Assembly: GCA_003996215.1 (NCBI GenBank)
Contig: QJPP01003103.1
Location: forward strand, 183,892 to 247,891
Reading direction: 5' to 3'
DNA length: 64,000 nt
From: Jaltomata sinuosa
Taxonomy: Eukaryota; Streptophyta; Magnoliopsida; Solanales; Solanaceae
Part shown: in pieces, positions 44,990-56,560 of the stretch
Layout of the letters: each line of letters begins with the position of its first letter
Position numbering within the stretch: the first letter of the stretch is position 1
Position numbers and translations under genes: made by a program
The notes under the pieces: model-generated
Databases searched by the model: none
What the model was told of the DNA's origin: nothing
What the model saw: only the letters and a program-made list of their open reading frames with translations

Positions 44990-46385
44990 TGATAAGTTGG
45001 TATTCTACCTACTTATTTAGCCTTTAATCTTATGATTTGCTATTTTAGAGTGAATAAATAGTGCATTTGACACGAATTTCTTCTATTTTATAGGTTTTTG
45101 TGTTTTAGAAGTGATCGGTGCAAAATCGGATGAAAATAAGTCAAATTGGAGGAAATTCTGAAATTATGGGCAACTCAGTGCAATTGCGCTGCATGAGCGC
45201 CAATGGCGTTGAAGGCGGAGGACTGGCTTAAGCGCGATGGCGCTAGGACGGCGCGATAGTGCTGCAGAAAGAAGTTTTCAACGCTAGTCAATGACAAGGG
45301 CGCAATCGCGCCAAAGTAACACAATGGAGCTGACCAGTGTGAGCTCCTTGAGCGCGATAGCGCAGCATTAGCGCGATAGCGCTTCACTGTACATGAACGT
45401 GAATAATGGGCAGAAATGACATTTCACCCTTGTGGAAACCCCAATTGATACAAAAGACTCCTCAGCCATTTTGGGACACATCTTTGGCTATTTTCACAAC
45501 TTTTGAGCAAGCTTAGGAGCAAGGTTCATCGCCCAACACCATAGGAGTGAAGATTTGGAGGAATTTATTGTAAAATCTTTAGTTTCCATTCTTCAAGTCT
45601 TGTTCTTACTTGCTATTTTATTGGTGTATTGTTGACTTGAGATTTTGGGTTTGTATTAGAGATAATACTTGTTTGGGTATTTGATTCTAAATCTAGATTT
45701 TGTTCTTGTTTAATTATTTGGGTCTCTTGAATCTTCCATTGCTTGAATTCATGGTCAATGGTTGCAAACAGTGACTTAGCTTTCTGATTTGGGTTATTGC
45801 TCGAGAGAGAATTTCCCTAAATTCGAGAAGATCCAATAGTAGGTACTTCGAAATCCATCTAGATTGGAGGCTAGGAATAGCTCCTATCGTGGAATCTCCC
45901 ATTTAAGGGTCCGAGCTAGGAATAGGATGACCTCCCCAAGTTATTTGGCTAGTTTATTGCTTACTCGTGTTAGTTCGAGAGAAAACACACGAGATATATG
46001 CTCCCTTGGTCGAGAGACATTTAGGAATACTTTTAGCCAAAACTACCTAGGTGTCAATCCGGTGCAAGTCTTGTGAATTGAATTCCCACTCCCAATTCTC
46101 CCTTGTTATCCTTGCTTGGTGAAAGCAAGGTGAAAGTCATTGATCACTCTATCTTTTATTTGGTTTTCTTTATCTTTAAGTTTTAGTCTAAAACCCCCTT
46201 TTAGATATCTTTTCCCTTTTTGTTATTTGAACTTCAATAAGTTACTTAGATTCTTTATTAGCTCGATCGTGACTACATTGTTCCCTTGGGTACGACCCCG
46301 ACACTCATTGGGAATTATAAATTTTGTTTTGACTACCCGATCTCCATGACCTCCTAATTGGAGAGCATGATTTGAGCGTTTATCA
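44990..46385 (+). repeat. 3' LTR of element E (1396 bp)
   Basis: The word block at about 45172-45400 retains words such as AGCGCGATGGCGCT, GCGCGATAGCGCT and GGGCGCAATCGCGCC. TATA-like GATACAAAAG lies at 45447-45457. It ends TTTATCA followed by ACTGT. Confidence 0.92.
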
Positions 46386-46574
46386 ACTGTCAATGAACCC
46401 CAGTCAAACTCTTGAAGTCTGCGATGAAAGGAAGCTGCTTTTCCATCCATCCCTACCATTTTTCACCCTCTCTCATAACAAAATCCCAGTCTCCGGTAAT
46501 CCATGAACCTCTCCCAGCTAGCTTTGTCGGGGAAACGCTCATAAGGGTACACGGGCAATTGTCCTTCAGCCATG
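46386..46574 (-). pseudogene. Antisense ORF of element D, N-terminal part
   Basis: ATG at 46574 (MAEGQLPVYPYERFPDKAS) with one TGA near 46465. The frame runs into the E insertion exactly at the ACTGT duplication and resumes in the same frame at 38487. FP.KAS.ERF followed by CYERG is typical of plant transposon protein N-termini. A word block lies 114-204 bases upstream. Confidence 0.7.
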
Positions 46575-46687
46575 GGGTATGATGACCTGCAATGTAACAA
46601 GGGGTGGGGTTAGAACTCGATAAGTCATAAAGGATTAAGAAAAAAGGAAAAAATTTCTAAGTGTTAGCCTGGAGGGGCTACTGTTTT

Positions 46688-46778
46688 GCGGTAGTCCGTT
46701 ATAGCGGATGAATCGCTTAGCAGATATTTCTCTGCTATAGCAGGACCGCTATAGTGGAACCTAACCGCTATAGCGATA
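46688..46778. other. CCGCTATAGCGG-type word block, copy 2
   Basis: CCGTTATAGCGG, CTGCTATAGCAG, CCGCTATAGTGG and CCGCTATAGCGA within 90 bases, upstream of the antisense ORF start. Confidence 0.75.
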
Positions 46779-47319
46779 TTCATCATCCCAGTAGCTTCAA
46801 GGGGTGCAACAATGGCGCCCCTTGACCTAAAAATTTTGTTGTCAACATTCCAAGTTCAGATCTACATACCTAAAGTACCCCATTACTATTTTCTACCAAA
46901 AATTGGGCATTATAACCCCCAATTTTCTTTCAAATCACAAATTTATTCAAGAATAACCCTTTCATCTCCCCCACCATTCTTGGCCCATTTTTGGATAGAA
47001 AATACTTAATCCTTACACCCAGAATGCCGGGGAGGCATTGTAAACGTAAAGGAAGCAACCTTGCTTCAGAAATTTGCCAATAATCCAACCCAAGTTCAAG
47101 TTCAAAAATGCAACTACAATGTATACCCCAAATCCTTGTTTTTTACCATAATCATATCTAAATTTGTGCAAGGAAATAGTAGAGGGAGTAGAAGCGAATA
47201 TTACCTGAAACTTCCGACGTTGGGAGCGGGGTGATTAGGAGAAGAAGGGAGTATTTTGAAAGGAAATAGAGGATAATGGGGATGAAAACTCGTTTCTCCC
47301 CTATTTCAGTCTGTTGTCA

Positions 47320-47390
47320 ATCGCTATAGTGGTCGGTACTCCACCATAGCAGAACCGTTATAGCAGTATGATGTCCGCTATAGCGAACGT
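47320..47390. other. CCGCTATAGCGG-type word block, copy 3
   Basis: TCGCTATAGTGG, CCACCATAGCAG, CCGTTATAGCAG and CCGCTATAGCGA within 70 bases, inside element D. Confidence 0.75.
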
Positions 47391-47711
47391 GTCAGTCTAT
47401 TTTAGCAAAGAAAAGGTTATCCCACATATTTTCAAAAAAAAATTCTCCATTATTATCCAATGTCTCAAATTTTTTGGGTACTCGGGAGAGGTCACGTGTA
47501 GATTTTCTTGGGTGGCTCGCGAATTCATTGTTAGAGTGGCTTAATATTATGCTCCTTTTAGTCGGTGTGACTAATTAGGCGGAAAATCGATATTTTGCAT
47601 AGATTCGCAATTATGCGGTCACTTGGGACAGTGAGGGTCCCAGGCTAGTTCTTTTCATCTTTTGATATTTGAAATCATTCACGGACGAACGATGGATAAA
47701 TTAGTATCTGT

Positions 47712-50145
47712 TGTAATAACCAGATCTGTCAATATTTTAGGAATCACGAAGTCAAAAATTTTGGGAATTAATTAAAATTACGGTTGTATTAAGTGAGGTG
47801 ACGTGATGGAAAATTTTAGATTTGTGAAAATTGTCCGGCCTGATGTCACTCCGCTATAGTGGTATTTATTCTGCTATAACGGTACCGCCCTAGCGGAAGG
47901 TCAACTGCTATAATGGAATAACGGGAGGCAGTAGCCTGTTACACAATTTTAAATAAAAGACTCATCTTCCTCAGTTGGAAAACATACAAGGGTTTCTCTA
48001 AAAACCCTCCTATGCTACACCAAGACTTTGGAGCTATGAGGAGGAGGGATTATGGCTGAAGGGACTCGGAACAACGGATTCCAGGATCGTCATCCAGTCG
48101 GGATTTCCTTCACGGATCCAGAAATGCATCCTTGTAGCTGCTTGGCGTCCAGGTAGGCTATGTTTTCTTATTGAGTAGATTGACCTATTTACATTTTATA
48201 CTTATTGTATAGTTGAGGAGGAGAATACATGCTTAGGTCTTCAGGAATGGAGTCTGGCAGATTGGGGTGTTGGTTGTGTATGAACTCATATTTTGGTTGA
48301 AACTAATTAATGTGTTCTCACGTTTTGGGCTATATGTGGTAATTGGGGTTATGGCAAGTGATAGAATCCAGAGACTGGGATGTCGAAAAGGTTCGGGGAA
48401 CCGAGAACTTGGGCAATTACACCACAGGTTAACGAAAGGAATTCTCTGAAATATTGTTCTAAAAAAACTGGAATGAACTAAACTGTTAAATTTCTGGGGT
48501 TAGGAAAGGTCTTCCCAGGATTGTGTTCCGATACTAAGGAGAGGGTCAGGACTAGATGTAGCCACTAGTTTCATGAATGGGTGAATTGGGTTTAGTCTTC
48601 GGACAAGATTTAAGTTGAGCATACGTACCCGGGGTAAGGGTAGATGATGGTTATTGATTCATGTATGCATTGTATGTTTGTGTACTTTTGTCTAAGTATT
48701 GTAGGAGTTGCATGCTTAGGGAATGATTAGGAATGTATAAGGGTCCTGTTACCAGTCTTGTAAAATGAACTAGGTGTTACTGCTTATTGGTTTACAAGTG
48801 TTAATTGTTCATTATTTGTGACTGTTAATTTTGTGTGACATTCAGTTGGCTCGGGTACCACGCCTGGTACGGGATAACAAATGATTGGCTCGGGTACCAC
48901 GCCTGGCATAGGATAACTAATTGGTTGACTCGGGTACTACACCTGGTACGAGTTTACTTTATTGTATTATTGAATCTTAATAATGGTTACATGAGTGGAC
49001 CAGTTTGTGTTTATGACTTTTGATATTTCATATGGTCCTTGAGAGGCCAGGTTGTTATCGTATTGATTTGTGAGTTGGTTTTGGTGTAGATCAGGTCGCA
49101 TGTTTAACACTTAGGTGTTGTTTAGGGGGATCCCAGGGTGGGTTCGGTGTATGTGGAATGGAAATGCTTATTGTTGTCTTGATTTTGGATCATAGTTATA
49201 AGATGGATTACATGTGGTTGATAAGTTAGGGGAATTACTGAGAGTCTGGCGTTATATGATTAGCTAGTATTATCATATGGAGATTTGTCTAGGGATCTGT
49301 GAGGGGTCCGACTACTTGTGAGTAGTGCCATGAGGGTAATGGGTCTAGATTGATAGCATATGTTGTTGTCTCTGGGTGTATAGCCATAAGGGTTGACTAG
49401 AACAACGTAGTGGTAGTTCGGGTCTGGGCTAGGTGGTTGGACTATTGTGAAGTGACTTGGGAAGTCTCAAGTTAAGGTGACTTAGAAAGTCTAGGTGATA
49501 AGTGTGACTCGAGGAGACACAGGTATTCGGGGTAATTCTATAGGGGTGGAGTTGGCAGCGGAAGAGTTAGGAAGGGTTGAGGTAGGAGGTATAAGTAGAC
49601 GGTTGGTTGAGATCGAGCCTAATAAAGGTGGAAGTTGGAGGATGGAACTACCTTGGTTAATTTCATGCTTTCCCTTATTTTATTATATGATGGTATGAGT
49701 GGATTCAGGTCGATCGATGAGGCCTACCAGTACGTGTGTTTATACTGATTCTACTCTTGCTATACCTTTTTGGGTATAATCTGGTTGCAGGATTGGTGAT
49801 GTTTCATAGGTACAGGACGACGGCAATCTTCAGCAGCTTTTACTCTTATTCCGTGGTGGGAGTTGTGTCATCTTACTTTTCCTTGTATTATTCCTATAGT
49901 AGCTCTTGTACCTGTTTTAGGCTAGGTCCTAGGGAGGGTCATTTAAAGTTGTAAATCTGTTTGTTGTATCCTTCATAAAAAGATATTTTCTGAAACAAGG
50001 TTGTAAATTCTTTTCATATTAAAAGAGAGGATTATACTGTTATTTTCTATTTTTCGTAAGCACCTATTGGTTCGAGTGGTAAGAGTTCATTTATCTAGGT
50101 AGTTAGAGTAGGCGCCCGCATGACCCGGTAGGTTGGCTCGTGACA
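47712..50145 (+). repeat. LTR of element D (2434 bp), probably 3' LTR
   Basis: Starts TGTAATAACCAGATCTG and ends TTGGCTCGTGACA. Internal wording (GAGGCCTACCAGTACGTGTG, GGCGCCCGCATGACCCGGTA) matches the sense strand of Solanaceae Tekay-like LTRs. A word block at 47850-47916 is followed by TTTAAATAAAAG (47948-47960). GGCTCGGGTACCACGCCTGG is repeated three times at 48846-48935. It is inserted in the LINE; the downstream half of the target duplication would be CCATG. Confidence 0.75.
47850..47916. other. CCGCTATAGCGG-type word block in the D LTR, next to its TATA-like box
   Basis: CCGCTATAGTGG, CTGCTATAACGG, CCGCCCTAGCGG and CTGCTATAATGG at about 20-base spacing. TTTAAATAAAAG starts about 30 bases downstream. 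Confidence 0.75.
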
Positions 50146-50151
50146 CCATGG

Positions 50152-51093
50152 TTATCCCAAAGTTTGTTGGGTTCGTCCTTTTACCATGTCTGAAACTCCT
50201 CCAAAATACAATGCACTTTTGGTTAGATCTGCTTTAATTCTTGATGCATAAGTAAATATAGCAAACTTCTTATGAAGCAGTGTCACTGATTTGAGGTCTC
50301 CCCTTGAGAACATGAGGAGATCATCTGCAAAACTTGAATAGGTGATCCTGAGTTTACTGCATAATGGGTGATATTTAAACTCTTTTTGTTTATCTAGATC
50401 ATTCAGGTTCCTGCTCAAGTATTCCATGATTATTGCAAACAAGAAGGGAGACCTTGAATCCCCTTGCCTAAGCACTCTAGATGCCTCAAAAGGTTTGGTA
50501 ATTTCACTATTAATCAGTAAAGAATAGAAGACAGTGGAAACACATTGCATAACCCAACCAATAAACCTTACAGGAAACCCTAAGCCTGACATTACTTGCT
50601 CCAAATACTTCCAATCCAATGTATCATCAGCTTTATACATATCCACATTTATCATACACCTAGATGACACATTATTCCTAGTATATGTTTTAATAAGTTA
50701 ATGCGCAAGTATGATGTTGTCAGCTACTTTTCTCCCAGGAATAAATCCAGTTTGAGTTTCTGAAATTATTGAAGCAATGACATGGTGGATTCTATTGGCC
50801 AACACCTTGGTAATGAGTTTATATAGCATGGTAAATCATGCAATAGGTATATACTTCCTTATGCTTGAAGGATTGGGGACTTTAGGCAACAATGTGACTG
50901 TAGTACAATTCATTGCCTTATACATTATCCCTGTGCTAAAAAATTCCTTCACAACTGCATACACATCTTGTTTGATCACTTGCCAAGACTTCTTAAAGAA
51001 CATGGCATCATATTCTTCAACACCAGGGACCTTATCATTCCTGATTGAGCATAATCCCTCATAAATTTCATGTTCTGTCACCTTTGCATACAA
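50152..51093 (-). pseudogene. LINE reverse transcriptase, C-terminus missing
   Basis: N-part at 51093-50836 (NDKVPGVEEYDAMFFKKSW, TTVTLLPKVPNPSSIRKYIPI), then QTGFIPGRKVADNIILAH, a stop near 50700, MINVDMYKADDTLDWKYLE (motif A region), RVLRQGDSRSPFLFA (motif B) and SSFADDLLMFSRGD (catalytic F-A-D-D). It ends in YFGGVSDMVKGRTQQTLG at the D junction. The catalytic Asp pair is intact, but the ORF is truncated and broken. Confidence 0.9.
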
Positions 51094-51590
51094 TGCGAGT
51101 TATTGGGAATGAGTCATGGTTCGTCCATTCTTCATGGTGATCTTATTAACTACAGTAGTACTTTTTAAATCAGTCTCCATCAGAGATTATCTCAGTTTGT
51201 ATCATAGCAGGATCCACTAGTTAACTCCATTTGTTGCAGTAAGTTCTACAATCTGCTTTTTATGACTCTTTTCCTTCTTCACTGATGTAAAGTACTTGGT
51301 AGGAATCACCCAACTTGATCTACATAGCTTTATACTTCTGATGTTGAATGCTCTCTTCTATATTATTTCCACTTCTCTAGCTGAATCAAGATCTCTTTCT
51401 TTGCAAGTGCTAAACAGTCTGAATATTGTGCTGAGAGTTGCACTTGTGTGCTCTTCAATTCACTTCTAAGATGAAGAATCTTCTTTGTAGCTCCTCTATA
51501 CTCTTTATTTTTCAGTTGTTTTAAGTTTGTCTTAATATTCTTCAGCTTTTGCCAGAAACCCTTTAACTAGTTACCATGGATTCTTCTGCT

Positions 51591-52030
51591 CTAGTTATGT
51601 TGAACTATTGGGACAAAAGTATCATGAGCAACCCACACATTAAAGAACCTAAAAAGAGTCTTTATGGTGGGATTAGTCAACTGCACATCCAACATCATAA
51701 GTGAATGGTCTGAGATATGAGGTAGTCTATAGTCTAGCACTAGTTGTCCATATAGCAGTATCCATTCATCATTTCTTAGAGCCCTGTCAAGCCTACTATA
51801 AATTATATCAGAACCAAGTTGTTTATTAGACCAGGAATAGTATTCTCCTTTCCATAGCACCTCATTAAGGAATGGATCATACACACGCTCAACAAAATCT
51901 TTAGTCTCAATCCTAGTTACTGGAGCACCATAGAGCCTATCATGAGTCTGCAATAATGCATTAGAATCACCCCAGACAAGCCATTGCTTAGTGCACTAAG
52001 AAGCCACTTTCCTTAAATCAATTTATAATG
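51591..52030 (-). pseudogene. LINE endonuclease (APE type), partial
   Basis: YSWSNKQLGSDIIYSRLDRAL, NDEWILLYGQLVLDYRLP and ISDHSLMMLDV are the C-terminal endonuclease motifs, including the catalytic S-D-H. Upstream, WLVWGDSNALLQTHDRLYG shows the GD-N motif. The N-terminal part (52030-52180) is degraded. Between endonuclease and RT (51094-51590) the sequence is non-open but in the expected place. Role: nicking the target DNA for primed reverse transcription. Confidence 0.8.
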
Positions 52031-52182
52031 TTTTCCTTAGCTCAATGGTATTAAAGCCATACACCACAGTCATGCAACAATCAATCTTTTTGTTTGTACT
52101 TATCATAGCATAATGAATATAATGAGCATCATAGGCAGGCATTTGAACATCATGCACATTTGCATCCCATAACATCCAGAGT

Positions 52183-53417
52183 CTACCATTTAGAGTCTAC
52201 CAGGTTGTGACTTCTCCTGTGGACTCCAGGGTTCTTGGTTATTAGCCTCTTTAGGTAACAAGTAGGAATCAATTTTGGCTTCCTTTGTTTAGGAAGTGAA
52301 GGATTCTGCTTAGGTCTAGGCTGGCCAACTTGCTTAGGAGCAGCCTTGATACAATGGTAGCCTACCATCATACATGTCTCACAATATTCAGGCTTCCAAT
52401 CAAACACAATCACCTGCTGAAAAGTTTGGCCCTGAGCATCCGTTACTATGACCTCAGTAGGTATTGGTTGAGTCACATTCACCTCAATTAACATCCTGAC
52501 ATATGATATCCTTGTCCGCTTAGTTGTACATTTATTAACAAATAGTGGGACACCTATGACACTTGCAATCCTACTAGGAGAATCACAACCCTAACAATTC
52601 AAAGCCAGCTCTGGGAATGTCACCCAAAGAGGGATCACGGTAAGGAATTCTGCCTTGAAATCAAGCTTAGGTGTCTATTGCTTCAATATTATAGGCCTAT
52701 TGTTGATGCTATATGGTCCAGTTAATAAAATCTACTTCATATCAGTTTTTGACTTAAATTTTACCAGATAATAGCCTTCATCGTGGTAAAACAATTCATA
52801 ATTTGCTACATAGTTCATGATTATGAGATAAATCTCTTTATGTAATTGTACCCAGGCATTTCCCCAATTACATATAGTACTAGGGAGTGCTTCCATTTAA
52901 TCTCTTTCTTCTCATGTTCCTTTTTATCTAGCTTCACAATTAGGTTACCATTAACAATCTCAGGTGTGATGTAGTTCAATGACATACCATTACTAGCCAC
53001 TTTGTTCCTAGAAAATAAGCTAATCCATGGATTTGTGCCCTTCTCCTCATCATTATCTGGCCCCTTCTCATCTACTTTCCCCATTAAATGATGTTTCACC
53101 ACTGGATCTGCACACGAAATCACCAAAATGGAACAATGTTCTTATGAATGTCTATGTCCTCAATGTTGAAGAAGGCAGCTAAACCTCATCAACATAGGAG
53201 TTGTATCAGGGCTCTAATTGATATTCCTCTGAGCCGAATTAGATGTACCAATATGCGCATTCATCAATCTCCATGAAGTTTCCTTATTGATTGTTGCTTC
53301 TCTTGCTTGTTCGAGTAGATCCTTCGACTGTAGTCCAGCTTTTTTAGTACTTACCTAACTTTCATACTTTGTGATTATCTCTTTCTTAGGTCTCCCTCAC
53401 CGTCTCTTCCCTTCCAT
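52183..53417 (-). pseudogene. LINE N-terminal region: DUF4283-like domain and zinc knuckle
   Basis: ATG at 53417 (MEGKRR, stop, GRPKKEI). Then a DUF4283-like stretch at 53126-52821 (NPWISLFSRNKVASNGMSL), the loosely conserved middle, and 52494-52183 with VNVTQPIPTEVIV and the Cys cluster YCETCMMVGYHC, a degenerate CCHC. These two domains head plant L1 elements. Role: RNA binding. Several frame changes make it non-functional. Confidence 0.75.
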
Positions 53418-53470
53418 ACTCACCACGGTAGCACCTACACCGGGAGCATTTCAGAGAGGAGAGAGAAAAC

Positions 53471-53771
53471 CATAATTATTAAACTCAAGTAGTATTGTTA
53501 ATAGTGGCTATTTTACCATTGGTGTTTCACCTTATCAAGAAAGCACTAATGATGTTCTTTCAATTTTACACTTATTTAATGAAGAGAGTTTTACATACTA
53601 AGAAACACATCCAACAATAACATATTTGAGATATAATATTTATATATATTATTTAAATAGATATAGCATTTATTCTAACATTAATTGCTACTTTTTAATA
53701 ATTTTGTTCTTCTTGTCTATATAGTTTTATTGATTGGCGTGAGACACGCGTGCAAAGATATACTAAACTAG
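53471..53771 (+). mobile_element. 3' end of an upstream Helitron
   Basis: Ends GACACGCGTGCAAAG...ACTAAACTAG followed by T. CTAG ends next to T after a GC-rich hairpin-like stretch suit a Helitron 3' terminus. Its left limit is not resolved. Confidence 0.5.
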
Positions 53772-56269
53772 TTTATATTATATTAAAAATGTGAAGGATC
53801 TTGTAATGTGATTTAAACTTTTTGCTCCTCATTAAAAGACTTCATAATAGACAAAATAGTCATTTACTATCTTTTTATTATTTAAAAATAGTAATTTAAT
53901 TATTTTTTTAATAATATTTAGAACTTTAAAATCAAATATAATAATAATAATTAATCAATTAATTTTTTCTAAATATCTTAGGTAAAATTTTAATCACTTT
54001 CGATTTCTTTTAGATTTAGAACTCTCTATATACCTAGAGAAAAAACTCTTCTAATGTGTTTTGTCCTGCACAACGGCAAAGTTCGACTATAATTTGATCT
54101 TCTTCTTCTTTTTTCCATAGAATTTGATATTTTGTTAAGATTGATGAATCTTAACTATTAATTTTTTAAAAAAAAACTTATATTAGTGCTTTTGCTTTTC
54201 ATCTCCTTTTTGTTCTAGGTTTGATAAGAAAGAGAGAGGCAACAATTAGCGGAGACAGTGTTTCTTCAAGATGTATATCTAATGTTTCTTGAATACTACT
54301 AATTTTTTTTTTACTTTTTCCTCATGAATATACATGTTTGTTATTTTTGTAAAGTTATTACACCTTCCTACCTTCTTCAAATAATGTAGGAATAAATCAA
54401 CATAACTCATTATTAATTGATTTTTCAATATGCATGTGCAGGTGAAGGAAGATCTATGTGGAGCGTGTGATTAAGACTTCATGCCGATCAAGAGCTATTT
54501 GAAGGCATGTTTTTCTAAATTTTGTTTCTCATTCATATTGGACCTATTTATGTTAAGTTTTTTATTACTGATTTACACATATAATATGTTCAACCGTTCA
54601 AGTTAATATTTCTTTTGTCGGAATAATACGTACATAAAATAAAATAAAAATTATTATACATTTTGATTTCATTTTTCATAAATACTTATTGAATGATAAA
54701 GTCTACTACTATTACATGTGATAATAAAATTGAAAAGACGTACTTCAAAGTTTTAAAAATATAGGAAAAAATTGTTAGTATTTGAAATCTTAATATCCTA
54801 ATATTTAAAACTTTGAAATAAATTAAAATTGTTCTTATCAAATTTTATCTTGCATAAACTATGCCTGAAATTTTAATATAAAGGATTACTTTGAAATTAA
54901 ATAACATTTTACCTTATATAAATAAATCTCTCAACTAAAATAATGGTAAATCAGTACAGACTAAATTTGTTCCTATATATTGTGTCGAAGAAAGTCAACT
55001 AATCAAATTTATTAAACAAGCAAAAACAATAATCAGTTGCCTAAATATCATGGCATGCTGCAAAAACAATAATTTAGTTACCTAAATATTATGGCACGTC
55101 AACATGTTCCCATTTTTGTTTAACTTCTTTAGAGTTTTTTCTTAATTTTTAAATATTAATTTCTAGAACTTTGAATGCTAACTTAAAATATAAATATAGC
55201 TATAACCATATTAAGTAGAATTGTAATAACAACTTATATTTAAAACTTTAAAGAAACTTTTATTATGTCATAAAACATCAAAGAAACTATGTTTGCAACT
55301 TCTAAATAACTATAAATTTGTTATTTTGTTTTGTTATAATTTTAAAATAATATCCTTGATGTTCATACACTAATAGCCTATTTGGCCAAGTTTTTGAGAG
55401 GTTAAAAGTGCTTCTTTTTTTTCTCAAAAAAGTGCTTATTTTAGAAAAGTAAAGTGTTTACCCTAGCTTTTTTTTTGGAGAAAATAAGTGTTTTTGGAGT
55501 ATCAGAAACTAAAAAAGAAGTTTTTTTCCAAAAATTCTTTTTGAAAAGCATTTTTGATAAAATACATTGGAAAGCACTTTAGTAAAGCTTGGTCAAACAC
55601 TGCTACTTAAAGTGTTTTAAAAATTTATTGGTCAAACAAATTGTTTCTCACAAAAAATACCTTTTTGAAAAGCACATTTCAAAATAAGCTGATTTTAGAA
55701 GGTTCGCCAAACAAGCTATAAGTTCATCCATGATTGAAACAAATTTAGGATAATCTTTATCTTTTTTTTCGATCTTAGATAAAAAAAATAAAAAGAAAAG
55801 ATAAAGGCTTGGATCAATATGAATCTAAGTTAATTTTTAAGACATGAAAAGGTCCACTAATTAGCTTACTAATAACTTTAATTTGATAATCTTTGAATGA
55901 AAAAAATAAATAAGAACGGTATATACTTACGTTACAAAGAATAAATTTCATCACCATATTAGCAACATACATATAATATCAAAAGAAAAAATTAATAAGA
56001 ATAAGAACCAACTCAAGAGGAAAAAATAAAAAATAAAAGCACATTTTTAAGAAATATATCCTTCTTCAGTTGAATTTCTTTTCTATTGTTTGAACGTGAA
56101 TGGTTATACTTTCTTCAAAAAATTAATATTTAATATTTTTTGTTAATGAATTTATGTTATTAGTTTGATGCATTGTGCATACAAACAGTACAAATATATA
56201 ATAAAGTAATATACACATATTTTATTTATTGACGTGTTGCACACGTGCAATGCACGTACACTAAATTAG
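53772..56269 (+). mobile_element. Non-autonomous Helitron in a head-to-tail array (2498 bp)
   Basis: The 5' end TTTATATTATATTAAAAATG then GTGAAGG resembles the TCTATA...TTAAAA...GAAGG starts of Solanaceae Helitrons. The 3' end has the short hairpin CACGTGCAATGCACGTA then CACTAAATTAGT. The left neighbour ends the same way at 53771, and at 56270 another 5' end begins with near-identical text. No Rep/helicase ORF; very AT-rich. Apart from the MITE at 55370 no gene fragment is recognised in it. Confidence 0.55.
55370..55722. mobile_element. hAT-like MITE (353 bp)
   Basis: Imperfect terminal repeats CTAATAGCCTATTTGGCC and, reversed, CTTATAGCTTGTTTGGCG. Flanks TTCATACA (55362-55369) and TTCATCCA (55723-55730) match in 7 of 8 bases, the hAT length. 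The AAGTGCTT/AAAAGC wording is that of a common Solanaceae MITE type. It sits inside the Helitron. Confidence 0.75.
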
Positions 56270-56560
56270 TTATATTAAAAATACGAAGGTCCTTAAAAAA
56301 TGTTGATTGAACTTTTTGCCCTTCATTAAAACACTCTACAATAGACAAAATTGTCATTTACTATTTTTTAAAAATTATTATTTAATTATTTTTATAATGT
56401 TGCCTCCTAAAATATATGAGAAGAGCCGAGATAACATAAAGACTTTTAAATCGTGGAAAATTTAGGACTCCAAAAATATATGGTAAAGAAATATATGGAA
56501 AAAGATGTACGCGAAAAATTAAGAAATCCTAAAATATATGAGAAAATCCTAATAAAATAA
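56270..56560 (+). mobile_element. 5' end of a third Helitron unit, cut by element B
   Basis: TTATATTAAAAATACGAAGG and the next ~130 bases repeat 53772-53910 (GAACTTTTTGCCC, ATTGTCATTTACTA). It stops where the LTR of element B begins. AATAA at 56556-56560 is half of B's expected target duplication. Confidence 0.55.

Larger units (their letters stand above)
38493..46385 (+). mobile_element. Element E: complete non-autonomous Athila-like LTR element (7893 bp)
   Basis: LTRs at 38493-39894 and 44990-46385, both TGATAAGTTGG...TTTATCA, flanked by perfect ACTGT duplications (38488-38492 and 46386-46390). A degenerate Athila-type PBS follows the 5' LTR and a PPT precedes the 3' LTR. No RT, RNase H or integrase is present. 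It keeps one ORF of the plant-transposon-protein type. Its mobilisation would have needed enzymes from a full Athila element. Confidence 0.92.
46575..47711 (+). mobile_element. Element D internal region right of the antisense ORF
   Basis: Word blocks at 46688-46778 and 47320-47390. The last bases (CACGGACGAACGATGG...TTAGT) match the internal 3' end that precedes Tekay-type LTRs. No sense-strand protein domain is seen. Confidence 0.6.
50151..53470 (-). mobile_element. Plant L1-type LINE, 3' end displaced by element D
   Basis: Minus-strand order: ORF1-like region with zinc knuckle, APE endonuclease, reverse transcriptase. RT is cut at about 50151 where the D LTR ends. The 5' untranslated region is roughly 53418-53470. 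The remaining 3' part is not seen in the window. Confidence 0.88.

Noticed and set aside
45175..45387. Minus-strand ORF (Ala/Ser/Arg-rich) in the E 3' LTR
   Set aside because: Generated by the GCGCGATAGCGCT word block; the decayed 5' LTR lacks it.
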